Notes: generated by a model from the sequence alone, not told the origin. Numbered from the stretch's first letter, positions 29,491 through 39,334 are shown. The stretch: DNA of 64,000 nucleotides from Bacillus sp. 1NLA3E (GCF_000242895.2 NC_021171.1:3692001-3756000), one strand, 5' to 3'. Made by a program: numbers and translations.

Positions 29491-30721
29491 TTTTTCCGAT
29501 ACTAGCAAGCTTCCTCGTTTTTTCCTTGATCTCCTCAATATCAACTTTCAACCTAGCAACCCCAGTTTCCATTGCAGCTTTGGCAACTGCAGCAGCTACA
29601 GCTGGAGCAACACGGGGATCAAAAGGACCAGGGATTACATAGTTTGCATTCAGCTCTTCTTCACTAACTAGGCTGGCAATAGCATTTACGGCAGCCACTT
29701 TCATCTCTTCATTGATGTGGGTGGCACGAACATCTAATGCACCGCGGAAAATACCCGGAAACGCAAGTACGTTATTTACCTGGTTTGGAAAATCTGACCG
29801 TCCTGTCCCAACAACCATTGCCCCTGCTTCTGTCGCAACGGCAGGCATAATTTCAGGGTTTGGATTAGCCATCGCAAAAATAATTGGATTTTCATTCATT
29901 GATCTAACCATGTCAGCTGTTAGTGCACCTGCAGCGGAAACACCAACAAATACATCCGCGCCTTGAATCACTTCTGCTAAGCTTCCAATTCGATTCTCAC
30001 GATTAGTAAACTTTGACACTTCGTCCTTTACAGGATTCATTCCATTAGGGCGGCCTTCATAGATGGCTCCCTTTGTATCACACATAACAATATCGCGAAC
30101 ACCGAAGCTGTACATAAGCTTAATAATGGCTATTCCTGCAGCTCCAGCACCATTCGCAACGATTCTAATTTCACTCATTTTTTTACCTGAAAGTTTTAGG
30201 GCGTTGACTAGCCCAGCTACCGTAACAATGGCCGTCCCGTGCTGGTCATCATGGAATACTGGAATATTGGATTCCTTTTTCAAACGCTCCTCAATCACAA
30301 AACAATTTGGAGCAGCAATATCCTCAAGATTTACGCCACCAAAATTAGGTTCAAGTAGTTTTACTGTTTCGATAATTTTTTCAACATCAGTCGTATTTAA
30401 ACATATTGGAAAAGCATCAACACCAGCAAAGCTTTTAAACAAAACTGCTTTTCCTTCCATTACAGGCAGGGCTGCTTCCGGTCCAATGTTTCCAAGTCCT
30501 AAAACAGCAGTCCCGTCAGAAACAATCGCGACCATATTCCCCTTCATTGTATAGTCGTATACGGTTTCGGGTTTATCATAAATATCTTTGCAAGGCTCTG
30601 CAACGCCTGGTGAATAGGCTAAACTAAGATCCTTACCATTTTGAACTTTCACCTTTGAAATTACTTCCAATTTCCCTTTATTCATTCTGTGCATGTGTAA
30701 TGCTTCTTCACGTAAAGTCAA
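29483..30721 (-). CDS. ytsJ: Malic enzyme, NADP type
   Basis: Oxidatively decarboxylates malate to pyruvate, yielding NADPH. I choose the TTG at 30721 (M-TLREEALHMHRMNKGK), preceded by GGGAGTGGGAAAA, giving 412 residues; an ATG 12 codons upstream lies before that site and gives non-family sequence. Motifs include SLAYSPGVAEPCKDI near 35-50, the DDQHGTAIVTVAGL region and the NAD(P)-binding VANGAGAAGIAIIKL. It lies between dnaE and the GntR regulator and probably shares a transcript with the latter. A perfect operator-like palindrome sits just downstream of its promoter. Confidence 0.93.
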   Translation of the reverse strand: MTLREEALHMHRMNKGKLEVISKVKVQNGKDLSLAYSPGVAEPCKDIYDKPETVYDYTMKGNMVAIVSDGTAVLGLGNIGPEAALPVMEGKAVLFKSFAGVDAFPICLNTTDVEKIIETVKLLEPNFGGVNLEDIAAPNCFVIEERLKKESNIPVFHDDQHGTAIVTVAGLVNALKLSGKKMSEIRIVANGAGAAGIAIIKLMYSFGVRDIVMCDTKGAIYEGRPNGMNPVKDEVSKFTNRENRIGSLAEVIQGADVFVGVSAAGALTADMVRSMNENPIIFAMANPNPEIMPAVATEAGAMVVGTGRSDFPNQVNNVLAFPGIFRGALDVRATHINEEMKVAAVNAIASLVSEEELNANYVIPGPFDPRVAPAVAAAVAKAAMETGVARLKVDIEEIKEKTRKLASIGKSE

Positions 30722-30787
30722 TTTTCCCACTCCCTCAATTGTTCCAATAAATAGCATACTCGCCTTGCTATTGAATTCTTCCTCATG

Positions 30788-30842
30788 GTGGTCTGACCAC
30801 GTTGTCTATATCAATATATACCATTCCTGTTTTAGATGTAAA
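30788..30842 (-). promoter_or_regulatory. ytsJ promoter with GTGGTC-T-GACCAC operator
   Basis: TTTACA (30837-30842) and TATATA/TATATT (30813-30820) form a promoter on the minus strand. GTGGTCTGACCAC (30788-30800) is a perfect 13-bp palindrome just downstream, in the early transcribed region. Its form is that of a FadR-type GntR operator, and the GntR gene follows ytsJ. Confidence 0.7.
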
Positions 30843-30846
30843 GATA

Positions 30847-33800
30847 CTATTTTTTCAATATTACATTATCATTCCCTAGGAAATCTTTCAATTCACCTAT
30901 ACACTTCTCAGATCCATTTATTCTGTCGTCATCTGATAATAATACATTTTTTTCAGAACCTTCATAATGTAAAACAACATTAATATCCCCCGAATGTTGA
31001 TTTACTAATACTTTTAATTGTTGAAGATGTTCTGGTGTTTGTTTACTAAGCTCTATTCTTAAGTATAAGGTAGACTTATACATTTTCAACAAATATTCAG
31101 AAATTTCCTTTCCATTTTTGATAATAAATTGGATTTTCCCAACTCTTTCTTCAATATTTCCTTCTATCACTATCATTGTCCCTTGTTGAAGGTTATTAGC
31201 AATCCTTTTGTAAACATCCGGGAAAACGACTGCCTCTGTTTCCCCACTTTGATCACTAACTGATAAAAAGGCCATTGAATCGCCTTTTTTAGTACGAATT
31301 TTCTTCACATCATTAATGTAAACTCCAGCAACTACCTGCTTTGATCCTTTGTGAAGTTCTGCAAGCGGAGTAGCCCCTGCGGTGTGAAGTTGTTTTTTAA
31401 ATGAAACAATTGGATGATCAGAAAGAAAGAGACCTAATACTTCTTTTTCAAGGGTCAATTTATTCTCGATTGTTAATGGATCGACCTCAACATATTTCGG
31501 TTTAATGATAAATTCATCGTCAGAAAATAAATCAGTTTGTGATGAATCTAGGGGTTGCATTAGTTGGGCGTGCTCAATGGCAACGTCTAAGCTAGCTAAT
31601 AGAACGGCACGATCTTGATCAAACTCATCCAAAGCCCCTGAATAAATGAGAGATTCAAGGGTTTTTCGATTAATTGTTTTTAATGAAACTCGCAAGCACA
31701 AATCAAATAAATCACGGAAAGGCTTTATCCTACGAGCTTGAACAATTTCCTTCAACGCATTAACGCCTACTCCCCTAATTGCTGATAAACAGTAACGAAT
31801 CGCACCATTTTCAACATGAAAGGAATAATGGCTCTTGTTAATGGATGGGGACAGCAGTTTAATTTCCATCTGTTGTAATTCACGAATAGACTGAACCAAT
31901 TTTGCTTCATTTCCAATGATTGAGGTCAAAAGACAAGACATAAAATGAACTGGATAATTTGCCTTTAAATAGGCTAGCTGGTAAGCAATTAGGCTATAAG
32001 CAACAGCATGGCTTCGGTTAAAACCGTAATTCGCAAACCGAACGATTAAATCGTAAATCTCATCAGCTGTTTTCTCACTATATTGATTTTTCATGGCTCC
32101 CTTTACAAAATGATTTCGTTCTTTATCTAGAGTCTGCTTTTGTTTTTTGCTAACCGCACGACGCAGCAAATCTGCTTCCCCTAATGAGAAACCTGCCATA
32201 CTTGATGCTATCTGGATGATTTGTTCTTGATAAACAATAACACCGTAAGTATTTTTTAAAATTGGCTCTAAGTCAGGGTGAGGATAAGCGATTTTCTCAA
32301 TACCGTGCTTTCGCTTGATAAAAAGTGGAATATTTTCCATTGGACCAGGACGATACAATGCGTTGACAGCAACAATATCTTCAAAGGATGTTGGCTTAAG
32401 TTGCTTTAATACTTTTCTCATTCCATCTGACTCTAGTTGAAAAACACCTGTGGTATCCCCTTTACTCAACAAATCGAAAGTTATCTTGTCATCTAAAGGA
32501 ATTTTACGAATATCAATTCTTTTACCCTTGTGGCGGTAGATGGAAGATAAAATGGACTCCATAAAGGAAAGGTTTCTTAACCCAAGAAAATCCATTTTCA
32601 GCAATCCGACATCTTCCAAATATTCCATTGAATATTGCGTTAAATACACTTCATTATGTCCAGATTGAATTGGGACTGATTGAACTAAGGGTTGTTCGCT
32701 AATGACGACACCTGCGGCATGAATGGATGTATGTCTAGGCAATCCCTCCAGCTTTTTGGCTGTAGCAAACAAGCGCTGATTCTGTTCTGATTCCTCGACG
32801 AACTTTCTAAGTGGCTCTGATTCAAGGTAAGCATCCTTCAAGCTAATTCCTACCCTTGGCGGAATATACAATGATAACTGATCCACCTCTTTGGGATTAA
32901 AGCCAAAAACTCTTCCTACATCCCTCATAGCAGCCTTAGCTGCAAAGGTTCCAAATGTGATAATCTGAGCTACATGAAGCTCTCCATATTTTTGGGAGAC
33001 ATATTGAATCACTTCTTCACGTCTTGTATCTGGAAAGTCAATATCGATATCCGGCATTGAAATCCGTTCAGGATTCAAAAACCGCTCAAAAAGTAAATGA
33101 TGCTCGATAGGATCCACTTCGGTAATTTGTAAAACATACGCCACCATTGAACCTGCCGCTGAGCCTCTTCCAGGTCCTGTTAATATTCCGTTTTCACGTG
33201 CGAATCTCATAAAATCCCAGACGATTAAAAAATAATCACTAAACTTCATTTTATTGATGATGTTTAGCTCATATTGAAGCCTTTTTTTATGTAGATTTGT
33301 CGGACTATGATACCTTTGGTGAAATCCTTCCATACAAAGCTTTTCAAGTAGGAGTTCGGCAGTTTGTCCATCCTCGATTGGATATTTTGGAAGTCGTTTT
33401 TGATTAAGGTCTAAGTGAACTTGGCACCTTTGGGCAATTTTAATAGTATTTTCCAAAGCATCCGGAAAATCCGCGAAAAGATCTACCATTTCCTTAGCAT
33501 CTTTCAAGTAGTATTGGTCTGTCTCCAAACGTTCGCGGTTCTCATCCTGAAGTTTTACTCCATTCTTAATGGCAAGTAAACATTCATGAGCAAATCCATC
33601 CTCTTTTTCTAAAAATTGAACTTGGTTGGTTGTCACCAGTGGAGCACCAGTGACTTTAGAAAGCTGAGTCAATGACAGAATTAACTCCTTTTCTTTGGCG
33701 GTCCCATGGTCCTGAAGGGCTAAATAAAAGGCCCCTTCACCAAAAATCCCACTGTATAATTCAACAATTTCCTTTGCACTCTCTGAATCACCATTTAAAA

Positions 33801-34206
33801 GATGGTCCTCAATTTCTCCATCTAGACCTGGAGTCAAGGCTATGAGACCACTTGTGTAGTGTTTTAGCCATTTAATTGGGATTCCTTGAGGTGATTTTGT
33901 TTGAATGGTACTGGTTATTTTTAGCAAATTTTGAAATCCAGTTAAATTTTGGGCAAGCAGGACGAGTGGAAAAGCTTGCATCTCATCTATCTCGCTTACA
34001 ACGTCTACAGTCAATCCAATAATGGGTTTAATTGACTGCTTGAGACATTCTTTATAAAAGGCTATTATGCCGTACATAACATTTCTATCTGTTAAAGCAA
34101 TCGTCGAAAATCCTTTTGCCTTTGCATCCTTAACAAGCTGGGAAACTGTGGCAGTACTGGATAACAGGCTATAAGAACTGTATACATGTAGGTGAATATA
34201 AGACAA
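30847..34206 (-). CDS. dnaE: DNA polymerase III alpha subunit DnaE
   Basis: The DnaE-type replicase, which in Bacilli works with PolC and extends RNA primers on the lagging strand. At 1119 residues it matches Bacillus DnaE. An N-terminal PHP domain begins IHLHVYSSYSLLSS; the catalytic palm has the acidic motif MPDIDIDFPDTRREEV near residue 390; helix-hairpin-helix and OB-fold regions follow. Translation starts at TTG (34206) after GAGGAAAC. It lies divergent from ytrH, as in B. subtilis, and upstream of ytsJ. Confidence 0.96.
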   Translation of the reverse strand: MSYIHLHVYSSYSLLSSTATVSQLVKDAKAKGFSTIALTDRNVMYGIIAFYKECLKQSIKPIIGLTVDVVSEIDEMQAFPLVLLAQNLTGFQNLLKITSTIQTKSPQGIPIKWLKHYTSGLIALTPGLDGEIEDHLLNGDSESAKEIVELYSGIFGEGAFYLALQDHGTAKEKELILSLTQLSKVTGAPLVTTNQVQFLEKEDGFAHECLLAIKNGVKLQDENRERLETDQYYLKDAKEMVDLFADFPDALENTIKIAQRCQVHLDLNQKRLPKYPIEDGQTAELLLEKLCMEGFHQRYHSPTNLHKKRLQYELNIINKMKFSDYFLIVWDFMRFARENGILTGPGRGSAAGSMVAYVLQITEVDPIEHHLLFERFLNPERISMPDIDIDFPDTRREEVIQYVSQKYGELHVAQIITFGTFAAKAAMRDVGRVFGFNPKEVDQLSLYIPPRVGISLKDAYLESEPLRKFVEESEQNQRLFATAKKLEGLPRHTSIHAAGVVISEQPLVQSVPIQSGHNEVYLTQYSMEYLEDVGLLKMDFLGLRNLSFMESILSSIYRHKGKRIDIRKIPLDDKITFDLLSKGDTTGVFQLESDGMRKVLKQLKPTSFEDIVAVNALYRPGPMENIPLFIKRKHGIEKIAYPHPDLEPILKNTYGVIVYQEQIIQIASSMAGFSLGEADLLRRAVSKKQKQTLDKERNHFVKGAMKNQYSEKTADEIYDLIVRFANYGFNRSHAVAYSLIAYQLAYLKANYPVHFMSCLLTSIIGNEAKLVQSIRELQQMEIKLLSPSINKSHYSFHVENGAIRYCLSAIRGVGVNALKEIVQARRIKPFRDLFDLCLRVSLKTINRKTLESLIYSGALDEFDQDRAVLLASLDVAIEHAQLMQPLDSSQTDLFSDDEFIIKPKYVEVDPLTIENKLTLEKEVLGLFLSDHPIVSFKKQLHTAGATPLAELHKGSKQVVAGVYINDVKKIRTKKGDSMAFLSVSDQSGETEAVVFPDVYKRIANNLQQGTMIVIEGNIEERVGKIQFIIKNGKEISEYLLKMYKSTLYLRIELSKQTPEHLQQLKVLVNQHSGDINVVLHYEGSEKNVLLSDDDRINGSEKCIGELKDFLGNDNVILKK

Positions 34207-34388
34207 GTTTCCTCACACCCTTATCACTTCTATCTATTTTTATTATAAAGTTAAACATCTAATTAAGAAAAGAAAATATGTTCTTATTTATAATTTTCCG
34301 GACCATTAAAATACTTTTGATAAAATCATATTCTCAAAGGTTTGTCCATAAAATAGAATATGTCTCTCAAAAAAGGATGGTTGATTTC

Positions 34389-34727
34389 GTGAAGGAAGCG
34401 TCGTTTTTTCCATCATTTATTGAAAGCTATTTTATTGCAGTTGGGGTATTACTGGGCGGTTCCATTATTGGTGGTTTGGCAACGTTTCTAACTGGAAATC
34501 CACCCTTAACAGCTATTTATCGACTTTCTAATCTGTTGAGAATTTGGGCTATTGTCGCAGCAATAGGAGGAACCTTCGATACCGTTTACAGCTTTGAAAG
34601 AGGGTTCCTGGAAGGTGAAACCAAGGATTTATTTAAGCAATTTTTGCTTATTTTAGCAGCATTAGGCGGCGCACAAACAGGTGCAGTCCTAATTAAATGG
34701 CTAACGCAGGAGCATTTAGCGCCATGA
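34389..34727 (+). CDS. ytrH: Sporulation membrane protein YtrH
   Basis: A membrane protein of 112 residues with three hydrophobic stretches (YFIAVGVLLGGSIIGGLATF, LRIWAIVAAIGGTFDTVYSF and FLLILAALGGAQTGAVLI). The family is made in the mother cell under SigE and supports spore cortex or coat formation. I choose the GTG at 34389 (M-KEASFFPSFIESY), which follows AAAGGATGG at a normal distance; upstream in-frame Met codons lack a site. Its stop overlaps the ytrI start (ATGA), so the two are coupled. Confidence 0.86.
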   Translation: MKEASFFPSFIESYFIAVGVLLGGSIIGGLATFLTGNPPLTAIYRLSNLLRIWAIVAAIGGTFDTVYSFERGFLEGETKDLFKQFLLILAALGGAQTGAVLIKWLTQEHLAP

Positions 34728-35227
34728 GGATTCCTCCCTATTATCATAAACCATCATGGCAACAGTTTTTTTCTGGATTAGCGATTGGGGGAGCAATTAG
34801 TTGGTGTATGTTTTTATATATTTTTGGTGTTTGGCAGGAAAAACAAGCAAATCAGATTCATAAACAAGAAGAAGATATTCAAGAATTGAAAAGTGATATT
34901 AAAATTTGGCAAGATGAATTTCAAGCGTTAAACAAAAAGAATATTGAGCAAATGACCCTTCAAAAAATTCAAATAAAGATTTCTAATGGGGAAAAGTATA
35001 ATTTGGATCGACTGAGCATTTATCAAATTGAGGAAGGTGTTAAAGATGACATCAATATGGTGATTGCGAAGGATTTAGAAACTGTTTACAAAAGTAGAGA
35101 GCTATTAAGGAGAACAATCGAAAACAAAGTAGTTAAGGTGAGCGGAAAGCGGTACCGCTTGGAAATTAAGGAAATCTTCATTTATACAACCCTATCGATT
35201 AAACTAGACATCCATTTAGAAGAATAA
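34724..35227 (+). CDS. ytrI: Sporulation membrane protein YtrI
   Basis: A 167-residue protein with one N-terminal membrane helix (about 14-36) and a long coiled coil (KQEEDIQELKSDIKIWQDEF) followed by a globular tail. YtrI is a partner of YtrH in sporulation in B. subtilis. I choose the ATG at 34724 (MRIPPYYHKPSWQQFFSG), which overlaps the ytrH stop; an ATG nine codons upstream lies inside ytrH and gives no family sequence. A hairpin at 35234-35255 follows. Confidence 0.84.
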   Translation: MRIPPYYHKPSWQQFFSGLAIGGAISWCMFLYIFGVWQEKQANQIHKQEEDIQELKSDIKIWQDEFQALNKKNIEQMTLQKIQIKISNGEKYNLDRLSIYQIEEGVKDDINMVIAKDLETVYKSRELLRRTIENKVVKVSGKRYRLEIKEIFIYTTLSIKLDIHLEE

Positions 35228-35233
35228 AGGAAG

Positions 35234-35255
35234 AGGCTGGCCGTTTTCGGTCAGC
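35234..35255. terminator. Probable terminator between ytrI and nrnA
   Basis: AGGCTGGCC and GGTCAGCCT form a hairpin with a TTTT-rich loop between convergent ytrI and nrnA. The T-tract on either side is weak, so efficiency is uncertain. Confidence 0.5.
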
Positions 35256-35266
35256 CTGATTCCTAT

Positions 35267-36190
35267 TTATTTACATAATTCCTCGATATCGCGGATGACA
35301 TGATCGACTTCGTCCCATGAATGAATCGATGCTCCAGCTGCAAGTGGGTGACCCCCACCTTTATACTTTTTAGCAACTCCATTGATAACTGGACCTTTTG
35401 AACGAAGTCTAACGCGGATTTGGTCATCCTCTTCAATGAAGAAAACCCAAGCCACAATTCCTTCTACATTACCTAAAACGCTTACTAATAGAGATGCTTC
35501 TGAAACTCTCGCATCAAATTTTTGTAGTAGCTCTTTCGATAAAATCATCGAGGCGACACCTGTTGGTCTTGCCACAAAATTTTGCAGTACGTATCCATTT
35601 AACTTCACAATATTTGGCTTAAGTTCATACATCTTATCGTAAAGCTCTGTTCGGGAAAATTTGTAATGAATCAGTTCTCCTGCATATAAAAATGTCTTAT
35701 CCGTTGTACTTGGATAAAGAAATCTTCCAGTGTCTCCAACAATTCCAGCATATAGAAGTCTTGCCGCTGCATCATTTATAGTTAAACCTTGTTCCTTTGC
35801 CAACTCATAAATCATTTCACTTGTTGAGCTAGAACTTGTTTCGACCCATACGATATCACCATATGGATCTTCATTTGGATGATGGTCTATTTTGATCAAC
35901 ATATCCCCTGTGTTGTATCTCTGATCACAAATTCTTTCTTCATTTGCTGTATCACATACAATAACGAGTGCACCATTATATGTTTCTTGAGGGATAGAAT
36001 CGAGCCTTCGTAAAAATTGGAGCGATACCTCTTCCTTGCCAACAGCATATATTTGTTTTTCAGGATAGTTTGCTTGCAGTAGTTCAACTAGTCCACATTG
36101 GGATCCATAAGCATCAGGATCAGGACGGACGTGTCGATGTACGATAATTGTTTCATACTTGCTTATAGCTTCTAGTATTTTTCCCTTCAT
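35267..36190 (-). CDS. nrnA: NanoRNase/pAp phosphatase NrnA
   Basis: A DHH-DHHA1 enzyme that degrades 2-5-mer RNA and dephosphorylates 3'-phosphoadenosine 5'-phosphate. The DHH domain shows HRHVRPDPDAYGSQ near residue 19, a DTAN segment and the DHHP motif near 100. The C-terminal DHHA1 domain ends with GGGHPLAAGA. I choose the ATG at 36190 (MKGKILEAISKYE), six bases after AAAGGAG; an ATG nine codons earlier precedes this site. The product is 307 residues. It is convergent with ytrI and divergent from ytpI. Confidence 0.94.
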   Translation of the reverse strand: MKGKILEAISKYETIIVHRHVRPDPDAYGSQCGLVELLQANYPEKQIYAVGKEEVSLQFLRRLDSIPQETYNGALVIVCDTANEERICDQRYNTGDMLIKIDHHPNEDPYGDIVWVETSSSSTSEMIYELAKEQGLTINDAAARLLYAGIVGDTGRFLYPSTTDKTFLYAGELIHYKFSRTELYDKMYELKPNIVKLNGYVLQNFVARPTGVASMILSKELLQKFDARVSEASLLVSVLGNVEGIVAWVFFIEEDDQIRVRLRSKGPVINGVAKKYKGGGHPLAAGASIHSWDEVDHVIRDIEELCK

Positions 36191-36298
36191 AACTGACTCC
36201 TTTATATGAAAATTCAAAATTTATAGCTTGATAATGGTATTTTGCCTGAAAGATAGCTAAAATAGGAAGAGATTATCAATGCTTGGAGGAAAGTAAAA

Positions 36299-36604
36299 AT
36301 GCCGATTCTTGTTTTTTTGATTGTATTCTCCCTTGCCCTATTTCTTTTTTATAAAACAAAATATTTCCGTTCCCATCGCCCTGCTGAACGAAATTGGCTT
36401 TCTGCAAAATCAGGTATTACGCTTGGACTTTTTGTTGGTCTGTTTGGAATTAACCAACTTTTCTTATTCCATACGACAGTTACTTATGTGGTTTCAGCCC
36501 TTTTTATCATCATTGGCAGCCTTAGTGTGCTTAATGGAATAAAAGCGTATAAGTTTTATCTGCCTTATGCACGACAAGAAGCTGAAGAATGGAGTCATAA
36601 ATAA
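36299..36604 (+). CDS. ytpI: YtpI-like membrane protein
   Basis: A 101-residue protein with three hydrophobic helices (near 3-17, 37-56 and 61-77) separated by short basic loops. It matches YtpI by length, by its position between nrnA and ytoI and by the general pattern; the function is unknown. The ATG follows GGAGGAAAGT. It ends in a hairpin convergent with ytoI. Confidence 0.78.
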   Translation: MPILVFLIVFSLALFLFYKTKYFRSHRPAERNWLSAKSGITLGLFVGLFGINQLFLFHTTVTYVVSALFIIIGSLSVLNGIKAYKFYLPYARQEAEEWSHK

Positions 36605-36635
36605 CAAATTAATCTTTGTCGATAGGATATGTTAT

Positions 36636-36668
36636 GAAGCTGATCTATAAGTTCAAATAGATTAGCTT
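36636..36668. terminator. Terminator between ytpI and ytoI
   Basis: AGCTGATCTAT and ATAGATTAGCT form a hairpin with a nine-base loop, followed by TTTTATT on the plus strand. It sits between convergent ytpI and ytoI. Confidence 0.7.
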
Positions 36669-36671
36669 TTA

Positions 36672-37991
36672 TTAACTTCGATCAATCAACTGACACATCA
36701 TCAATGCTTTTCCCACTAAAACTCCATCATTATAAATCTCTACATCCACTTTACCAAACTTCCGACCAACATCTAGTATTTTGGGACAAACTTCAAGTGT
36801 ACTTTCAATTTGGACCGGCTTTAGATAGTAAATGGTCATATTTTCAACAACCAAATCACCTTTTTTTGAGCTTCTCAAGACTCTATTGGACGCTTCCGTC
36901 ACAATCGTTGCTAACACTCCATAAGAGATTGTTCCAAGATGATTGGTCATTTGCGGGGTAACCTGACATCGATAAACCTCTTCTCCTTTTGGTTTTCCTT
37001 GAATAAGGGTGAGTTGGCTTGTCACTGTATCATCAATTGTTTCCCCAACCTGAGGCTGTCGCTGAACCATTTGTAATGCCTTAAGAACATCCTGCCTAGA
37101 AATCATTCCTTCTAATTTGTTTGAGTCATCTACGACAGGAAGAACTTCAATCCCTTCCCAAACCATCATATGTGCTGACGATGCAACACTCGTTTTCCCA
37201 CTAACGGTCATTGGGTTCTTTGTCATTATTTTATCAATCTGAGTATCCTGCTCATTACCAATTACGTCCTTCGATGTAATCATACCTTGAATCTTCATAT
37301 TATGATCAACAACAGGGAACCGACTATGCAATGTTTCACGGTTGTGATGATACCAATCGGAAATTTTATCATCCGTTTTCAAAAAAATCGTATTTTCTAG
37401 TGGTGTTAAAATATCTTCTACAAGAACAATCTCTTTTTTTATCAGTTGGTCATAAATAGCCCGGTTGATCATCGTTGCCACAGTAAAGGTATCATAGCTG
37501 GTAGAGATTACTGGCATTTGAAGTTCGTCTGCTAATTTTTTCACATGATCTTCTGTATCAAAACCTCCGGTTATTAATACAGCCGCCCCTGCTTTTAAAG
37601 CAAACTCATGAGCTTTTGTACGATTCCCGATAATCAATAAATTTCCCGCACCCGTATATCGCATCATCGCTTCAAGCTTCATTGCTCCAATGACAAATTT
37701 ATTAAGAGTTTTATGTAATCCCGCTCTTCCGCCTAGTACTTGGCCATCTACAATATTGATTACCTCTGCGAAGGTGAGCTTTTCAATATTTTCCCTCTTT
37801 TTTCTTTCAATTCGGATTGTGCCAACCCGCTCTATGGTACTAACATAACCTTTGTTCTCTGCATCTTTTATTGCTCTGTAAGCAGTGCCCTCGCTTACAC
37901 TCATTGCTTTTGCAATCTGGCGTACTGAAATTTTCTCACCCACCGGCAGTTCATCAATATATAGCAAAATTTGTTCGTGCTTTGTAGCCAA
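36672..37991 (-). CDS. ytoI: CBS-domain regulator YtoI with HTH, DRTGG and hot-dog domains
   Basis: A modular protein of 439 residues: a winged-helix segment (about 1-65, with VRQIAKAMSVSEGTAYRAIK), a DRTGG domain (about 70-185), two CBS motifs (about 195-310, typical adenine-nucleotide sensors) and a C-terminal hot-dog fold (about 320-435). The role is unknown; the layout suggests a metabolite-sensing regulator. I choose the TTG at 37991 (M-ATKHEQILLYI), six bases after AAGGGTG; a GTG three codons upstream lies within that site. It is convergent with ytpI. Confidence 0.88.
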   Translation of the reverse strand: MATKHEQILLYIDELPVGEKISVRQIAKAMSVSEGTAYRAIKDAENKGYVSTIERVGTIRIERKKRENIEKLTFAEVINIVDGQVLGGRAGLHKTLNKFVIGAMKLEAMMRYTGAGNLLIIGNRTKAHEFALKAGAAVLITGGFDTEDHVKKLADELQMPVISTSYDTFTVATMINRAIYDQLIKKEIVLVEDILTPLENTIFLKTDDKISDWYHHNRETLHSRFPVVDHNMKIQGMITSKDVIGNEQDTQIDKIMTKNPMTVSGKTSVASSAHMMVWEGIEVLPVVDDSNKLEGMISRQDVLKALQMVQRQPQVGETIDDTVTSQLTLIQGKPKGEEVYRCQVTPQMTNHLGTISYGVLATIVTEASNRVLRSSKKGDLVVENMTIYYLKPVQIESTLEVCPKILDVGRKFGKVDVEIYNDGVLVGKALMMCQLIDRS

Positions 37992-38112
37992 GCGCTTCAC
38001 CCTTTTTCTAGTATTTCCGAAAGTTTAAATTCATCTAGTAAAAATACTTATTCTTATATTATAAGGTGAATAGTTGCTTGATTCAATTTTATATATTGAT
38101 GAACTTATGAAG

Positions 38113-38361
38113 TTAGCCGTGGAAGGAACGGATTTTCCTTTTTGAACTCAACTTTTTAGATGTTCCTCGGTCATTTTTTTGTCGTTTTGGTGTGTAAAGC
38201 AAGGCTGATAAATTCCCAGCAATCACAATCATTGCAAACAAAAGCCAGGCACTTGCAAAGGCACCCTTAACACCAGTAGCAAATAGGGAGAGCTTAGGGA
38301 TTGCGTAATATACCATACCGCAACATAATAACAAACATAGCAAGTATCGGTTTCTATTCAA
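38113..38361 (-). CDS. Small membrane protein of unknown function
   Basis: An 82-residue protein with two hydrophobic helices (about 4-22 and 35-53) and a strongly basic C-terminus ending in SSKRKIRSFHG. I do not recognise a family. I choose the TTG at 38361 (M-NRNRYLLCLLLCCG), about ten bases after AGGAGG; a GTG three codons earlier is too close to that site. It lies between ytkL and ytoI with no clear promoter. The basic tail suggests an inside-facing C-terminus that could contact nucleic acid or lipid head groups. Confidence 0.65.
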   Translation of the reverse strand: MNRNRYLLCLLLCCGMVYYAIPKLSLFATGVKGAFASAWLLFAMIVIAGNLSALLYTPKRQKNDRGTSKKLSSKRKIRSFHG

Positions 38362-38445
38362 TGGTCTCACTCCTCCTTAGTTGGCTTGTTTCATCATATG
38401 CAAAGGAATGAAAAAAAAGTAGACCAATTAAATCAATCGTTTTGC

Positions 38446-39126
38446 CTAAAGTTGATATTCGTCACCTGGCTGTAAAACCAATCCTTGTCCTTCTTCCAGC
38501 ATCTCTACAAATTTATTAGGGTCCTGGACGATTGGAGGAAATGTATTGTAATGAATTGGGACAACTTTTTTTGCCTTAAGATATTGTGCAGCAGTCGCAG
38601 CATCCTCAGGTCCCATTGTAAAGTTATCTCCAATTGGCAAGAAAGCTAGGTCAATTTGGTTCCGTTCGCCGATTAATTTCATATCAGAAAATAATCCCGT
38701 GTCACCTGCGTGATAGATAGTTTTACCTTCAGAAGTGAATAAAACTCCAGCCGGCATACCTAGATAAATAATTTCCTTATTATCTGTGACCAGACCCGTT
38801 CCGTGAAAAGCTGTGGTTAACTTGATTTTTCCAAAATCAAACTGATAGGCTCCACCAATTGACATACCATGTGTCTTTACCCCCTGCCAGCCTAAATAAG
38901 TAGCTAACTCAAAATTAGAAATGACTAAGGAATCATTTTTTTTGGCCAAATCTATCGTGTCTCCTAAATGATCACCATGCCCGTGGGTAACAATGATAAC
39001 ATTAGGTTTTTCTTCAGCAGCGTTTAGATCAGTTATGGGGTTTCCTGTAATAAATGGATCAAATAAAATGACCGTTTCACCCGTTTTGATTTTTACAACA
39101 GAATGTCCGTGATAGGATACGTTCAT
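38446..39126 (-). CDS. ytkL: UPF0173 metal-dependent hydrolase YtkL
   Basis: A metallo-beta-lactamase-fold protein of 226 residues. The metal-binding motif [10 protein letters not shown] is near residue 46, a further HAGDTG segment near 138 and a C-terminal His in [10 protein letters not shown]. The substrate is unknown. I choose the ATG at 39126 ([13 protein letters not shown]), which follows AGAGGAGATG; an ATG 13 codons upstream precedes that site. It is divergent from the Xaa-Pro peptidase gene. Confidence 0.9.
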   Translation of the reverse strand: MNVSYHGHSVVKIKTGETVILFDPFITGNPITDLNAAEEKPNVIIVTHGHGDHLGDTIDLAKKNDSLVISNFELATYLGWQGVKTHGMSIGGAYQFDFGKIKLTTAFHGTGLVTDNKEIIYLGMPAGVLFTSEGKTIYHAGDTGLFSDMKLIGERNQIDLAFLPIGDNFTMGPEDAATAAQYLKAKKVVPIHYNTFPPIVQDPNKFVEMLEEGQGLVLQPGDEYQL

Positions 39127-39334
39127 TTTTTCATCTCCTCTGCTTTTTATCTTTAATATTTCCATAATTACCTACTGTTTACCTTTTTATCGTAAAACTT
39201 CTGAATTTTTTTTGGTTTTACTTTTTCGCCTTTACTTGCTAATCTGAAAAGTAGCATGAAAGATTACATAAATCAATTAATAAGTCCTACTATACTAACT
39301 GGAATGGTAGCATATTTAAAAGGAGGTATTTATT

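Noticed and set aside
30063-30554. A 163-residue plus-strand ORF opposite ytsJ
   Set aside because: It is the exact antisense of the strongly conserved malic enzyme, has no ribosome site and no recognisable family sequence.
34278-34388. A longer YtrH start at 34278 or at the ATG just before 34389
   Set aside because: The extra N-terminus is unlike the family and the ribosome site AAAGGA serves the GTG at 34389.
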